This document shows positions 55,217-64,000 of a stretch of 64,000 nt of DNA, piece after piece; the first letter of the stretch is position 1; each line of letters starts with the position of its first letter. Under the pieces are notes generated by a model. That model searched no databases. It was not told the origin of the DNA and saw only the letters and a program-made list of their open reading frames with translations. The stretch is from Macrostomum hystrix (Eukaryota; Platyhelminthes; Macrostomidae), in contig CATNEN010000001.1 of the NCBI GenBank assembly GCA_950097015.1, positions 4,184,001-4,248,000 on the forward strand, given 5' to 3'. Made by a program: the position numbers and the translations under genes.

Positions 55217-56405
55217 ATGAGCTTTTTTTCTAAGCTAGTTGGCGTCGGCAGCGGTTCTAGTAGCCAATCGAGTGCCGCCAGCTCAGCCCAGCGCACAGCC
55301 GGCTTATCGTCCGGTGCTTCGGCTGCCGATCAGGCCTTTGCGCGATACGCTGCGGCCGAGGGCGCGTCTGGCGTCGGCGGCAGCGGAGGATTTTCACCGA
55401 TGGAAGATTACAGCCTGGCTATAGCGCATCTAAAAAAATTGTTTGCCGACTTCAAGTCTAATGCTAGCCGAATAGGACCTGGAGAACAGGTAACTTTCAT
55501 AATCATCGGTTTGTTTGTTTCTATGAGCACTGTAGCTGGAGTGTCTATGAGCAGTGTAGCTGGAGTGTCTATGAGCAGTGTAGCTGGAGTGTCTATGAGC
55601 AGTGTGACTGGAGTGTCTATGAGCAGTGTGACTGGAGTGTCTATGAGCAGTGTGACTGGAGTGTCTATGAGCAGTGTGACTGGAGTGTCTATGAGCAGTA
55701 TGACTGGAGTGTCTATGAGCAGTGTAGCTGGAGTGTCTATGAGCAGTGTGACTGGAGTGTCTATGAGCAGTGTGACTGGAGTGTCTATGAGCAGTGTGAC
55801 TGGAGTGTCTATGAGCAGTGTGACTGGAGTGTCTATGAGCAGTATGACTGGAGTGTCTATGAGCAGTGTGAATCCATTGAGAGATTACGGAAGCCACAGT
55901 GACTATGCGTTTCGCATTGGAAGTAGTTTCTAAATGTGACTTTACTGTCAAACTGCTTTTAATTGTATCGAGAATTAAAATTCACACAACGATCTGCTCG
56001 TCCATCTCGCAGGCCAGTCGGCTGTACGTGATGCTGCCATTGTTCTGCAAGGTGTACAGTTCGCTGCCCAGCTCGGAACTGCCTACCAGCTTCCCAGATG
56101 TAGGCCAATTCTGCAGCTACACATCCAAGCTAATGGTGACAGAGATTAAAAAGCGAGCCAGCAACCAATCAACTGTTAATGCTTCGGCCGCTATTGTCGA
56201 CTTTCTAGAAGCCGACGCTCTCGACGAATCCAAATCTGGCGGCTGGATGCTGTTAACAACGCTTAACCTGTTAGCAACCGGCGGTAAACCGCTGATCGAA
56301 GCCATGACAGCATGTTCGCTGCCGTCAACCCTTGTCAAATGTCTGTATTTGTTCTTTGATTTGCCGCCTTTGCCAGAGAGAGTTGCGTCTCGCTCACCGC
56401 AGCAT

Positions 56406-56436
<31 letters not shown>

Positions 56437-59400
56437 TGACGCCATCAGAACAGCGGGCACTGCTTCAGCGCACTTTTACCCAGCTATTAGTTCGCCTGTG
56501 CTCACATACCGAGCCAGCCGAAGAGTTAGTACAGAAGAACGATCTCAGCCTATTATTCAGCGCTGTCTGCAGTCCATGCGCTAATCATAATGTTATCTGG
56601 CGAAAGGCTGCGGCAGATGTTTTAACAACGCTTAGTCGCTACGGTCTTACCTATACTGTTCGACAATACATTCACAAAGAAGCTTGTATTAAACAGTGTG
56701 TTAACGGAATTTTAAAAGCGGCTAGCTCGCCATTGGACACCGTTGAAATGCTAGTCACAATATGCTGCTTCTTAAAAGACGCATCGGAGACTAATCAGAA
56801 TCTGTTGGACGATTTCTGGCACGCCAATGGTTATCAAAGAATTACTCAGATTATACTCAAGTGAGTTGATGTTAGGATATGTGTGAATATTTCATCATTT
56901 TGGGTTGAATTTTTTATCTGGATTGAATGCATTTTTAAGTAACAAAGCACATTTTGCACCTCACATCGTCGTCTTATTCTGCAGACTACTGTTGTGTGCA
57001 TGCTTGGCCCAATGAGTGTTTGGACGCTTGTAAATAAATAATAGGCTTACAGGGAGTCGGAAACTTCAGGGGATTATGGCTTGCATTTTTTCTTAGATTT
57101 GGCCTTGTGACGCTATGTGGAGATTGGTGGGCTAGATATGTTAAGGCAGTTCCAGCCTGCCCGGGGCTTGGGGTGGCTATATTTTCTTATCAGTCACAAA
57201 TTTAACAGCACGCAGCCTTCTCGTTCCACTCTGGCCCAAACCCACCACCTCAAAATCTCTTGCCTACCCAGGCCCTAACCCTCCACCCCAGAATCTCTTA
57301 CCCAACCCTAGCCCCCTCTGAGCCATAAACCTAGCTCAGCCAATTAGAACGCGCCAACCGTTTTTTTTCAGACGCGTTTTAAAATGGCTTGACGCGATTT
57401 ACGACCCCCACCCACCCTCCCTATTAGTCAGCCGCGCCAACCCCAGCCGAGTTTTTATAAAACCGGTCTCAAGTGGCCGCCCCTTGTACTTTTCATATCT
57501 GTTTATCGATTCTCGGCCTGCCCAGTGTTTTGTCATTGACTGATTTGTATCAATAAGCAGTTTTCGGCGCAACGAATAGCAGCAGCAGCAACATGACTCC
57601 TCCGCCGCAAGTGCCATACATTGGCTCAACTATCTCGCTATTGTCAAAGGCTAGCATCCGTTACGAAGGCTTTTTATACACTATTGACCAGAAGGAATCT
57701 TCCGTTGCTCTCTCGCATGTCAAAGTGTTTGGTACAGAGGATCGTCATTGCGATCGTCCTGTGCCTCCGTCTGATGAGATCTTCGAATTCATCATCTTTC
57801 GCGCCTCGGATATCACCGAACTGAAAGTGATCGATACTCCGCCGGTTCGTTCGGTGCCAGACCCTGCTATTATTAGGGCGCAAAACAAAGCTCCGCCGCC
57901 GCCCTCATCTGGCTCCGATCAGCCGGGTTCCGCTGCTGGCGAGGCTAATGCCTCCGTGAAGAATTTCTTATCCCAAGCTGGTCCAGCTGTAGCCAGCGTC
58001 GGCAGCAGAATGTCGGCCGCCCTAACTGTCGGTGGTTCTAGCGGTAGCGGCGCCTCTTCTTCATCCAATGCGGTTCGCCTCATGGGTGGAAGCGAAGCTT
58101 ATTCTGGTCGCCAGTTAAATCGTCAGCAGCAGCAGCAACAGCAGCAGCAGCAACCGCAGCAGCAACCGCAGCAGCAGAGTCGCCAGCATCAATCTCGTAG
58201 TCAGCAACCGCCACTTATGCAGGGTCAGCAGCCGCAGCAGCAGCAGCAGCAGTATCAACGCCGCTACAACAATCACCAGCAGGATAATAAGCCGTTCTCC
58301 GGCGGCGACTATCAACAATCATCTAGATCCTATTACATCAATCGCCGTAACAATTCGGAGTTCTACGATATGTCTAGCAACAATGGCGGAGGCTATAACG
58401 GCCGAATGGGTCGATCTGGCGGCAGCGGCGGCGGTAGCGGTGGCTACGGTTACGGTCCACAGGGTCCGCCGCCACTGCAGTCTCTGCAGCCGTTGCCTCC
58501 GCCGTCGCATTATCGCAACACTTACGGCGGCCCCGCCTATTCTGGCTATTATCACCAGCAACAGCAGCAGCAGCATCATCCTGGCTACGGTTATACCTTG
58601 GCTCCGCCGCCAATGATGGCACTTCCGCCTGGTTCACAGCGTCGCTATGGTGGCCGGCCCGTGATGCACTTTCGACGCTATCCCGGTGCTCCCAACGGCA
58701 TTGGCGGCGGTCGCATGAACGGTGGTGGCCGTAGTGGCCCCTTGCATCAGCACGGTGGCGGTAGTGGCTGGAACTCGAGCAGCGATCGACGTCAGCAGCA
58801 GCACCAGCAGCAACATCAGCAGCAGCATCGACAGCCGTTGGTGGATCCGATTCCTGCTCGCTTCACCGCTGACTATGACTTCGAGACTGCTAACGCTGAG
58901 ATGGAAGCGGAGCTTGCTAAACTAATTCTTGGCGGCGGTGGTGCCGGAGGCTCCGTTAACGATAACTCCGTGCCAGATGCTTCTGCTGATCAAGGCGACG
59001 CAGACGTTGATTCCAAGGCTCACCTAGCCGGCACTATTGCCGCTGTCGAGTCGCTGATGCGCTGCGCCCATGCCGGCTACAACAAAGAGAAGAGCTTCTT
59101 TGACGACATCAGCCGTGTTGAAGCCGACGATGCTAATGCTGCAGCTGCCAGCTCGAACAATTGCGGCATCATCGGCGGCGGCGGCGGCGGCAGCGCCGGT
59201 GGCGGCAACAACGCCAGTAACAACGGCTCTAGTGGACCTCGCAAGGAAACAGTAAGGCAGAATGCTCTTAACAAGGAGACCTTCGGCCTGGTTGGCGGGC
59301 GCATGCGACGTGGCATTGGCAACCGTTTCTATGGCAATCGTGGCCCACAGCGCAGGGCCCTCGTCTAATAGCAGACATTTCATCAGGACTCGTATATCAC

Positions 59401-62400
59401 TGTCTATTGATAGTATTGTTGGAACTGCTGCATTATTATAATAGATAAATCTGATGCTAGGCCCCTTAGTTTCTTTTACAGTTTGTGCTCGTGGTTAGCA
59501 ACGTAGTGCTTTAGAGGCTCGAAAAACCTGTCTGCTTCAAAAAATGATTCGCCTCATCAAACTGAGTTATTTTGCCCACCCGCTAGTTTTTTGTGCTATT
59601 CCTGTGTCATTTCCCGCGCGCACACTTCACTGTCTGTTATTATTATTCCCATCTGCTTTTTTCTGAGTTTTTGACAACAGATTTTTTTCAAATCAACCCT
59701 TTGGCGCCGATTATTTTCTACTGACTGACATATTGTCTACTACAACAAGCCGCCGACTTACCCCCGATTGATTTATCTCCGAATTTTTCTTCCTCAAATT
59801 GTTCAATCGTGTGCGTGATGCCTGTGTGTGTGCTTTCGTTCAAAACAATGTGGACCAAATTGCTAATGGAAAAATTTGCGCATGAATTCTTGAACCGCGC
59901 CGTTCCCGCCCCAATGGCCTCTCAGTGTCGCTTCACCGTTGTCGTTTGTCATTTGTTCAGTTTCCCCTGGTGACTTGTCCATGCACGATTTCAACAAGTT
60001 CAATACTGTTTTTCTAGCGCTCAACGTCTGTTCAAAGATCCCCATTTGATTGATGTTCCCTGACAAAAATTGCGACCTACTTAGCATTCGCACCTGTTAC
60101 TGATCGATTGTTTTATAGTCCGAAATCAATTAGCGTCGAATTTTGTTGCTAGGACTATTTTGTTTAGCGCCAACCAAACAGCACAAATGATTCTGATGAA
60201 ATTCATTCCGACGAGAGAAATACACAATAATAATACAAGCTCAATAGCTAGATCATTTATTTAACGACGTCCCACTTCATCAACTTAAAACGTTATCACT
60301 TGAGACTCAATATTTCTGGATTTGATTAAAAAAATGCACGAAATAAATGCAAGAAAAAACAACTTTTTAAACTACTAATTCGTTCATAAAACATTAACAG
60401 CCTAGAGGAGATGGACGTGACAGATTGGGAAACTGCAACTGATAATCTGATCTGCTTAGCCGCCTCTTTGGCCACCTGCGGCTGCGTTCAATTGAAGCCT
60501 AGCGACACTGTCACTAATTCCATCTGTCAGATACCGCACTTTACTGTGCCGCAACCTGCCGGAAAAGGTAGCTGACATCTTAGCCTGGGAAATTCCCATG
60601 TTCATTTGGGAAATCCAGCGATGCTTCCCCTGATATTTACCCAGTTTACAAACTGTCTTCAAGCACTTCACAATCTGTCATTATCCAGTTCACAGTCTGT
60701 CATTATCCAGTTCACAATCTGTTATTATCCAGTTTACAATCTGTCATTATCCAGTTCACAATCTGTTATTATCCAGTTCACAGTCTGTCATTATCGAGTT
60801 CACAATCTGTCATTATTCAGTTCACAATCTGTTATTATCCAGTTTACAATCTGTCATTATCCAGTTCACAATCTGTCATTATTCAGTTCACAATCTGTCA
60901 TTATCCAGTTCACAATCTGTCATTATTCAGTTCACAATCTGTCATTACCCGGTTCACAATCTGTCATTATCCAGTTCACAATCTGTCATTATCCAGTTCA
61001 CAATCAGTCATTACCCAGTTTACAATCTGTCATTGTCCAGTTCACAATCTGTCATTACCCAGTTCACAATCTGTCATTACCCAGTTCACAATCAGTCATT
61101 ACCCAGTTCACAATCTGTCATTATCTAGTTCACAATTTGTCATTATTCAGTTCACAATCTGTCATTATCCAGTTCACATTCTGTCATTATCCAGTTCACA
61201 ATCAGTCATTACCCAGTTCACAATCTGTCATTATCCAGTTTAAAATCTGTCATTATCCAGTTTAAAATCTGTCATTATCCAGTTCACAATCTGTCATTAT
61301 CCAGTTCACAATCTGTCATTATCCAGTTCACAATCTGTCATTATCCAGTTCACAATCTGTCATTATCCAGTTCACAATCTGTAATTATCCAGTTCACAAT
61401 CTGTCATTATCCAGTTTACAATCTGTCATTATCCAGTTCACAATCTGTCATTATCCAGTTCACAATCTGTCATTATCCAGTTCAAAATCTGTCATTATCC
61501 GGTTCACAATCTGTCATTATCCAGTTCACAATCTGTCATTATCCGGTTCACAATCTGTCATTATCCAGTTCACAATCTGTCATTATCCAGTTCACAATCT
61601 GTCATTATTCAGTTCACAATCTGTCATTATCCGGTTCACAATCTGTCATTATTCAGTTCACAATCTGTCATTATCCGGTTCACAATCTGTCATTATTCAG
61701 TTCACAATCTGTCATTATCCGGTTCACAATCTGTCATTATCCAGTTCACAATCTGTCATTATCCGGTTCACAATCTGTCATTATCCAGTTCACAATTTGT
61801 CATTATCCAGTTCACAATCTGTCATTATCCAGTTCACAATCTGTCATTATCCAGTTCACAATCTGTCATTATCCAGTTCACAATCTGTCATTATTCAGTT
61901 CACAATCTGTCATTATCCGGTTCACAATCTGTCATTATTCAGTTCACAATCTGTCATTATCCAGTTCACAATCTGTCATTATCCAGTTCACAATCTGTCA
62001 TTATCCGGTTCACAATCTGTCATTATCCAGTTCACAATTTGTCATTATCCAGTTCACAATCTGTCATTATCCAGTTCACAATCTGTCATTATCCGGTTCA
62101 CAATCTGTCATTATTCAGTTCACAATCTGTCATTATCCAGTTCACAATCTGTCATTATCCAGTTCACAATCTGTCATTATCCAGTTCACAATCTGTCATT
62201 ATCCAGTTCACAATCTGTCATTATTCAGTTCACAATCTGTCATTATCCAGTTTACAATCTGTCATTATCCAGTTCACAATCTGTCATTATCCAGTTCACA
62301 ATCTGTTATTATCCAGTTCACAATCTGTCATTATCCAGTTCACAATCTGTCATTATCCAGTTCACAATCTGTCATTATTCAGTTCACAATCTGTCATTAT

Positions 62401-63462
62401 CCAGTTTACAATCTGTCATTATCCAGTTCACAATCTGTCATTATCCAGTTCACAATCTGTCATTATTCAGTTCACAATCTGTTATTATCCAGTTCACAAT
62501 CTGTCATTATCCAGTTCACAATCTGTCATTATCCAGTTCACAATCTGTCATTATCCAGTTCACAATCTGTAATTATCCAGTTTACAATCTGTCATTATCC
62601 AGTTCACAATCTGTCATTATCCAGTTCACAATCTGTCATTATTCAGTTCACAATCTGTCATTATTCAGTTCACAATCTTTCATTATCCGGTTCACAATCT
62701 GTCATTATCCAGTTCACAATCTGTCATTATCCAGTTTACAATCTGTCATTATCCAGTTCACAATCTGTCATTATCCAGTTCACAATCTGTCATTATCCAG
62801 TTCACAATCTGTCATTATCCAGTTCACAATCTGTCATTATTCAGTTCACAATCTGTCATTATTCAGTTCACAATCTTTCATTATCCGGTTCACAATCTGT
62901 CATTATCCAGTTCACAATCTGTCATTATCCAGTTCACAATCTGTCATTATTCAGTTCACAATATTTCATTATCCGGTTCACAATCTGTCATTATTCAGTT
63001 CACAATCTGTCATTACCCTATTAGGCATCAGATAATTTTTGCTCACCCATACAATGCGGAGTTGTTCTCATTGTTCACAGGCCTCAGCATTCGCAATATC
63101 CGCGCCTTCCACGTCCTGGAGGAGGTGTTTCTGAAGGCACGAACCTCCAAGCTGTGCACGAGTGTACTGGCCGCCATATTCAACATCTATAAGCAGGATC
63201 ACGCTAATTTCTTTATATTAGACTCGCAGCGCACACTGTCGCATCTTATTGAGCGTTTGTACCTGCGCGAGCCGAGTGTCCAACGGCAGTGCATGGAGAT
63301 TCTAGAATTTGTCGTATTCCAGCTGCGCTACGTGCCTATGAATGAATTGTCTAGCTTAACCAAGCTGATAAAGACTTGTAATTCTGCGCGCTGTAAAATC
63401 ATCGCCCTGCAGTCGCTATTGAAAATTGCTCATTGTCACGAAGTGCTTAAGGATGCGTATAG
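55217..63462 (+). CDS. WDFY3: WDFY3/ALFY-like BEACH protein, N-terminal part
   Basis: Large scaffold for selective autophagy of protein aggregates (Alfy; Drosophila blue cheese). The visible exons are 55217-55489, 56013-56860, 60401-60567 and 63081-63462; all phases match (0, 2, 1, 2), giving about 556 residues, and the gene continues past the right edge. Matches to the WDFY3 N-terminus: [67 protein letters not shown], then exon 3 [12 protein letters not shown] continuing in exon 4 as [17 protein letters not shown] and [15 protein letters not shown]. Exon 2 has a CAG-encoded poly-Gln run absent from the vertebrate protein. The C-terminal BEACH, WD40 and FYVE domains lie outside the window. 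The ATG at 55217 precedes a Ser/Ala/Gly-rich leader. Intron 2 contains a whole gene on the same strand; introns 1, 3 and 4 hold satellites. Confidence 0.95.
55523..55872. repeat. 24-bp minisatellite in WDFY3 intron 1
   Basis: About 14 units with core GAGTGTCTATGAGCAGTGTG followed by ACTG or, in some units, AGCTG. It begins about 33 bp after the splice donor. It keeps the exon 1 frame open, so exon 1 looks longer than it is. Confidence 0.96.
57456..57462 (+). promoter_or_regulatory. Candidate TATA box for nested LSM14
   Basis: TATAAAA in the context GTTTTTATAAAACCGG, 137 bp before the LSM14 ATG and inside WDFY3 intron 2. It suggests that the nested gene has its own promoter. AT-rich matches occur by chance, so transcription-start data are needed. 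Confidence 0.3.
57593..59368 (+). CDS. LSM14: LSM14 / RAP55 / Trailer-hitch RNA-binding protein, intronless
   Basis: A P-body and mRNP granule protein that binds DDX6 and 4E-T and represses translation. A single 591-codon exon. Residues 8-80 are a typical LSm14 domain ([39 protein letters not shown]). A long low-complexity part follows with Gln runs encoded by CAG/CAA and Gly/Tyr/Pro-rich segments. The DFDF box is [15 protein letters not shown] near residue 423, the FFD box [13 protein letters not shown] near 498 and the TFG box [16 protein letters not shown] near 560, ending in a short RG-rich tail. Vertebrate RGG regions are reduced. The gene lies wholly inside WDFY3 intron 2 in the same orientation. 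A TATAAAA at 57456 lies 137 bp upstream of the ATG. Confidence 0.95.
   Translation: MTPPPQVPYIGSTISLLSKASIRYEGFLYTIDQKESSVALSHVKVFGTEDRHCDRPVPPSDEIFEFIIFRASDITELKVIDTPPVRSVPDPAIIRAQNKAPPPPSSGSDQPGSAAGEANASVKNFLSQAGPAVASVGSRMSAALTVGGSSGSGASSSSNAVRLMGGSEAYSGRQLNRQQQQQQQQQQPQQQPQQQSRQHQSRSQQPPLMQGQQPQQQQQQYQRRYNNHQQDNKPFSGGDYQQSSRSYYINRRNNSEFYDMSSNNGGGYNGRMGRSGGSGGGSGGYGYGPQGPPPLQSLQPLPPPSHYRNTYGGPAYSGYYHQQQQQQHHPGYGYTLAPPPMMALPPGSQRRYGGRPVMHFRRYPGAPNGIGGGRMNGGGRSGPLHQHGGGSGWNSSSDRRQQQHQQQHQQQHRQPLVDPIPARFTADYDFETANAEMEAELAKLILGGGGAGGSVNDNSVPDASADQGDADVDSKAHLAGTIAAVESLMRCAHAGYNKEKSFFDDISRVEADDANAAAASSNNCGIIGGGGGGSAGGGNNASNNGSSGPRKETVRQNALNKETFGLVGGRMRRGIGNRFYGNRGPQRRALV
60660..63020. repeat. 22-bp minisatellite filling WDFY3 intron 3
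   Basis: About 107 units of CAGTTCACAATCTGTCATTA plus TC, with minor CCGG, TTCAG and TTTAC variants. It covers 2.36 kb of a 2.51-kb intron, leaving about 90 bp at the donor side and 60 bp at the acceptor side. Confidence 0.97.
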
Positions 63463-63544
63463 GTAATTAAATTTGCTTGTCTGGCTTCGTACAGTAGTTA
63501 AACATCTATTTAGTAAAAGCTAATTTAGTAGAAACCGCGTTACT

Positions 63545-63895
63545 CGAATCCCATTTCTACAAATCCCATTTCTACAAATCCCATTTTCTACAAATCCCAT
63601 TTGCTACAAATCCCATTTGCTAATATCCCGGTTTCTACAAATCCCATTTGCTTCAAATCCCATTTGCTTCAAATCCCATTTGCTACAAATCCCATTTGCT
63701 TCAAATCCCATTTGCTTCAAATCCCATTTGCTTCAAATCCCATTTGCTTCAAATCCCATTTGCTTCAAATCCCATTTGCTTCAAATCCCATTTGCTACAA
63801 ATCCCATTTGCTACAAATCCCATATGCTACAAATCCCATTTGCTTCAAATCCCATTTGCTTCAAATCCCATTTGCTTCAAATCCCATTTGTAGCT
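63545..63895. repeat. 17-bp minisatellite in WDFY3 intron 4
   Basis: About 20 units of CATTTGCTTCAAATCCC with TAC/TTC variants; degenerate related units continue to the window edge. It starts about 80 bp after the donor of exon 4. All three plus frames are open in part; none is a gene. Confidence 0.95.
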
Positions 63896-64000
63896 ACCCG
63901 AATGTTATTTCATAAATCACATTTCTCATTAATACTGTTTTCATAAATCCTAACTGCTTAATCCCTATTTATTCTAAATCATAATTACCCGAATCCCATT

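Noticed and set aside
55490-55933. Extension of WDFY3 exon 1 into Ser/Met/Val repeats
   Set aside because: A good donor (GTAACT) at 55490 followed by the exon at 56013 restores the conserved family sequence; the repeat is intronic.
58115-59383. Minus-strand and alternative-frame ORFs over LSM14
   Set aside because: Poly-Leu and poly-Ala shadows of the Gln- and Gly-rich coding strand.
60606-63035. ORFs of up to 412 codons
   Set aside because: 22-bp satellite in WDFY3 intron 3.

Overview
This window is animal nuclear DNA. It holds spliced, standard-code genes for conserved metazoan proteins (HADHB, KDEL receptor, ABCA transporter, COP9 signalosome subunit 1, WDFY3/ALFY, LSM14), tRNA-derived SINEs, decayed DNA transposons and many minisatellites. 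Exons are long and introns few: HADHB and ABCA have three coding exons, KDELR and LSM14 have one. An invertebrate, perhaps a flatworm or other spiralian, is my guess; I cannot name the lineage from sequence alone.

Layout. 0.8-16.7 kb, minus strand: a tandem cluster of four EHBP1-like genes (NT-C2 domain, calponin-homology domain, variable tail). All four share intron positions and phases and all end in a C-x-[I/F]-L prenylation box (CRIL, CTFL, CCIL, CTIL). Only the leftmost keeps a bMERB Rab-binding coiled coil. A small C2H2 zinc-finger gene lies between copies 2 and 3. 16.9-18.9 kb: a fold-back element and a SINE. 18.9-24.0 kb, minus: HADHB. 26.2-26.8 kb, minus: KDEL receptor. 27-30.9 kb: gene-free. 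31.0-33.25 kb, plus: F-box/LRR-like gene. 35.2-35.5 kb: relic of an ABCA ATP-binding domain. 36.3-37.5 kb, minus: D-aspartate/D-amino-acid oxidase. 37.8-40.0 kb: a second ABCA fragment plus pieces of a DDE transposase, a Crypton-like tyrosine recombinase and a mariner-like transposase. 40.5-45.7 kb, plus: full-length ABCA transporter. 45.7-49.5 kb: gene-free. 49.6-53.9 kb, plus: GPS1/CSN1. 55.2 kb to the right edge, plus: 5' part of WDFY3, with a complete intronless LSM14 gene inside its second intron.

The most striking pattern is in the introns. Many are filled almost from splice site to splice site by one tandem repeat (about 31, 16, 33, 30, 30, 24, 22 and 17 bp units) or by one SINE or interspersed repeat. 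Nearly every intron has its own private unit; only a 16-bp unit occurs at three loci, once inverted. These arrays create long ORFs, often in all frames, that are not genes.

The genes do not form one pathway. Several act in endomembrane traffic or turnover (EHBP1-like, KDELR, ABCA, WDFY3), but I see no evidence of co-regulation.
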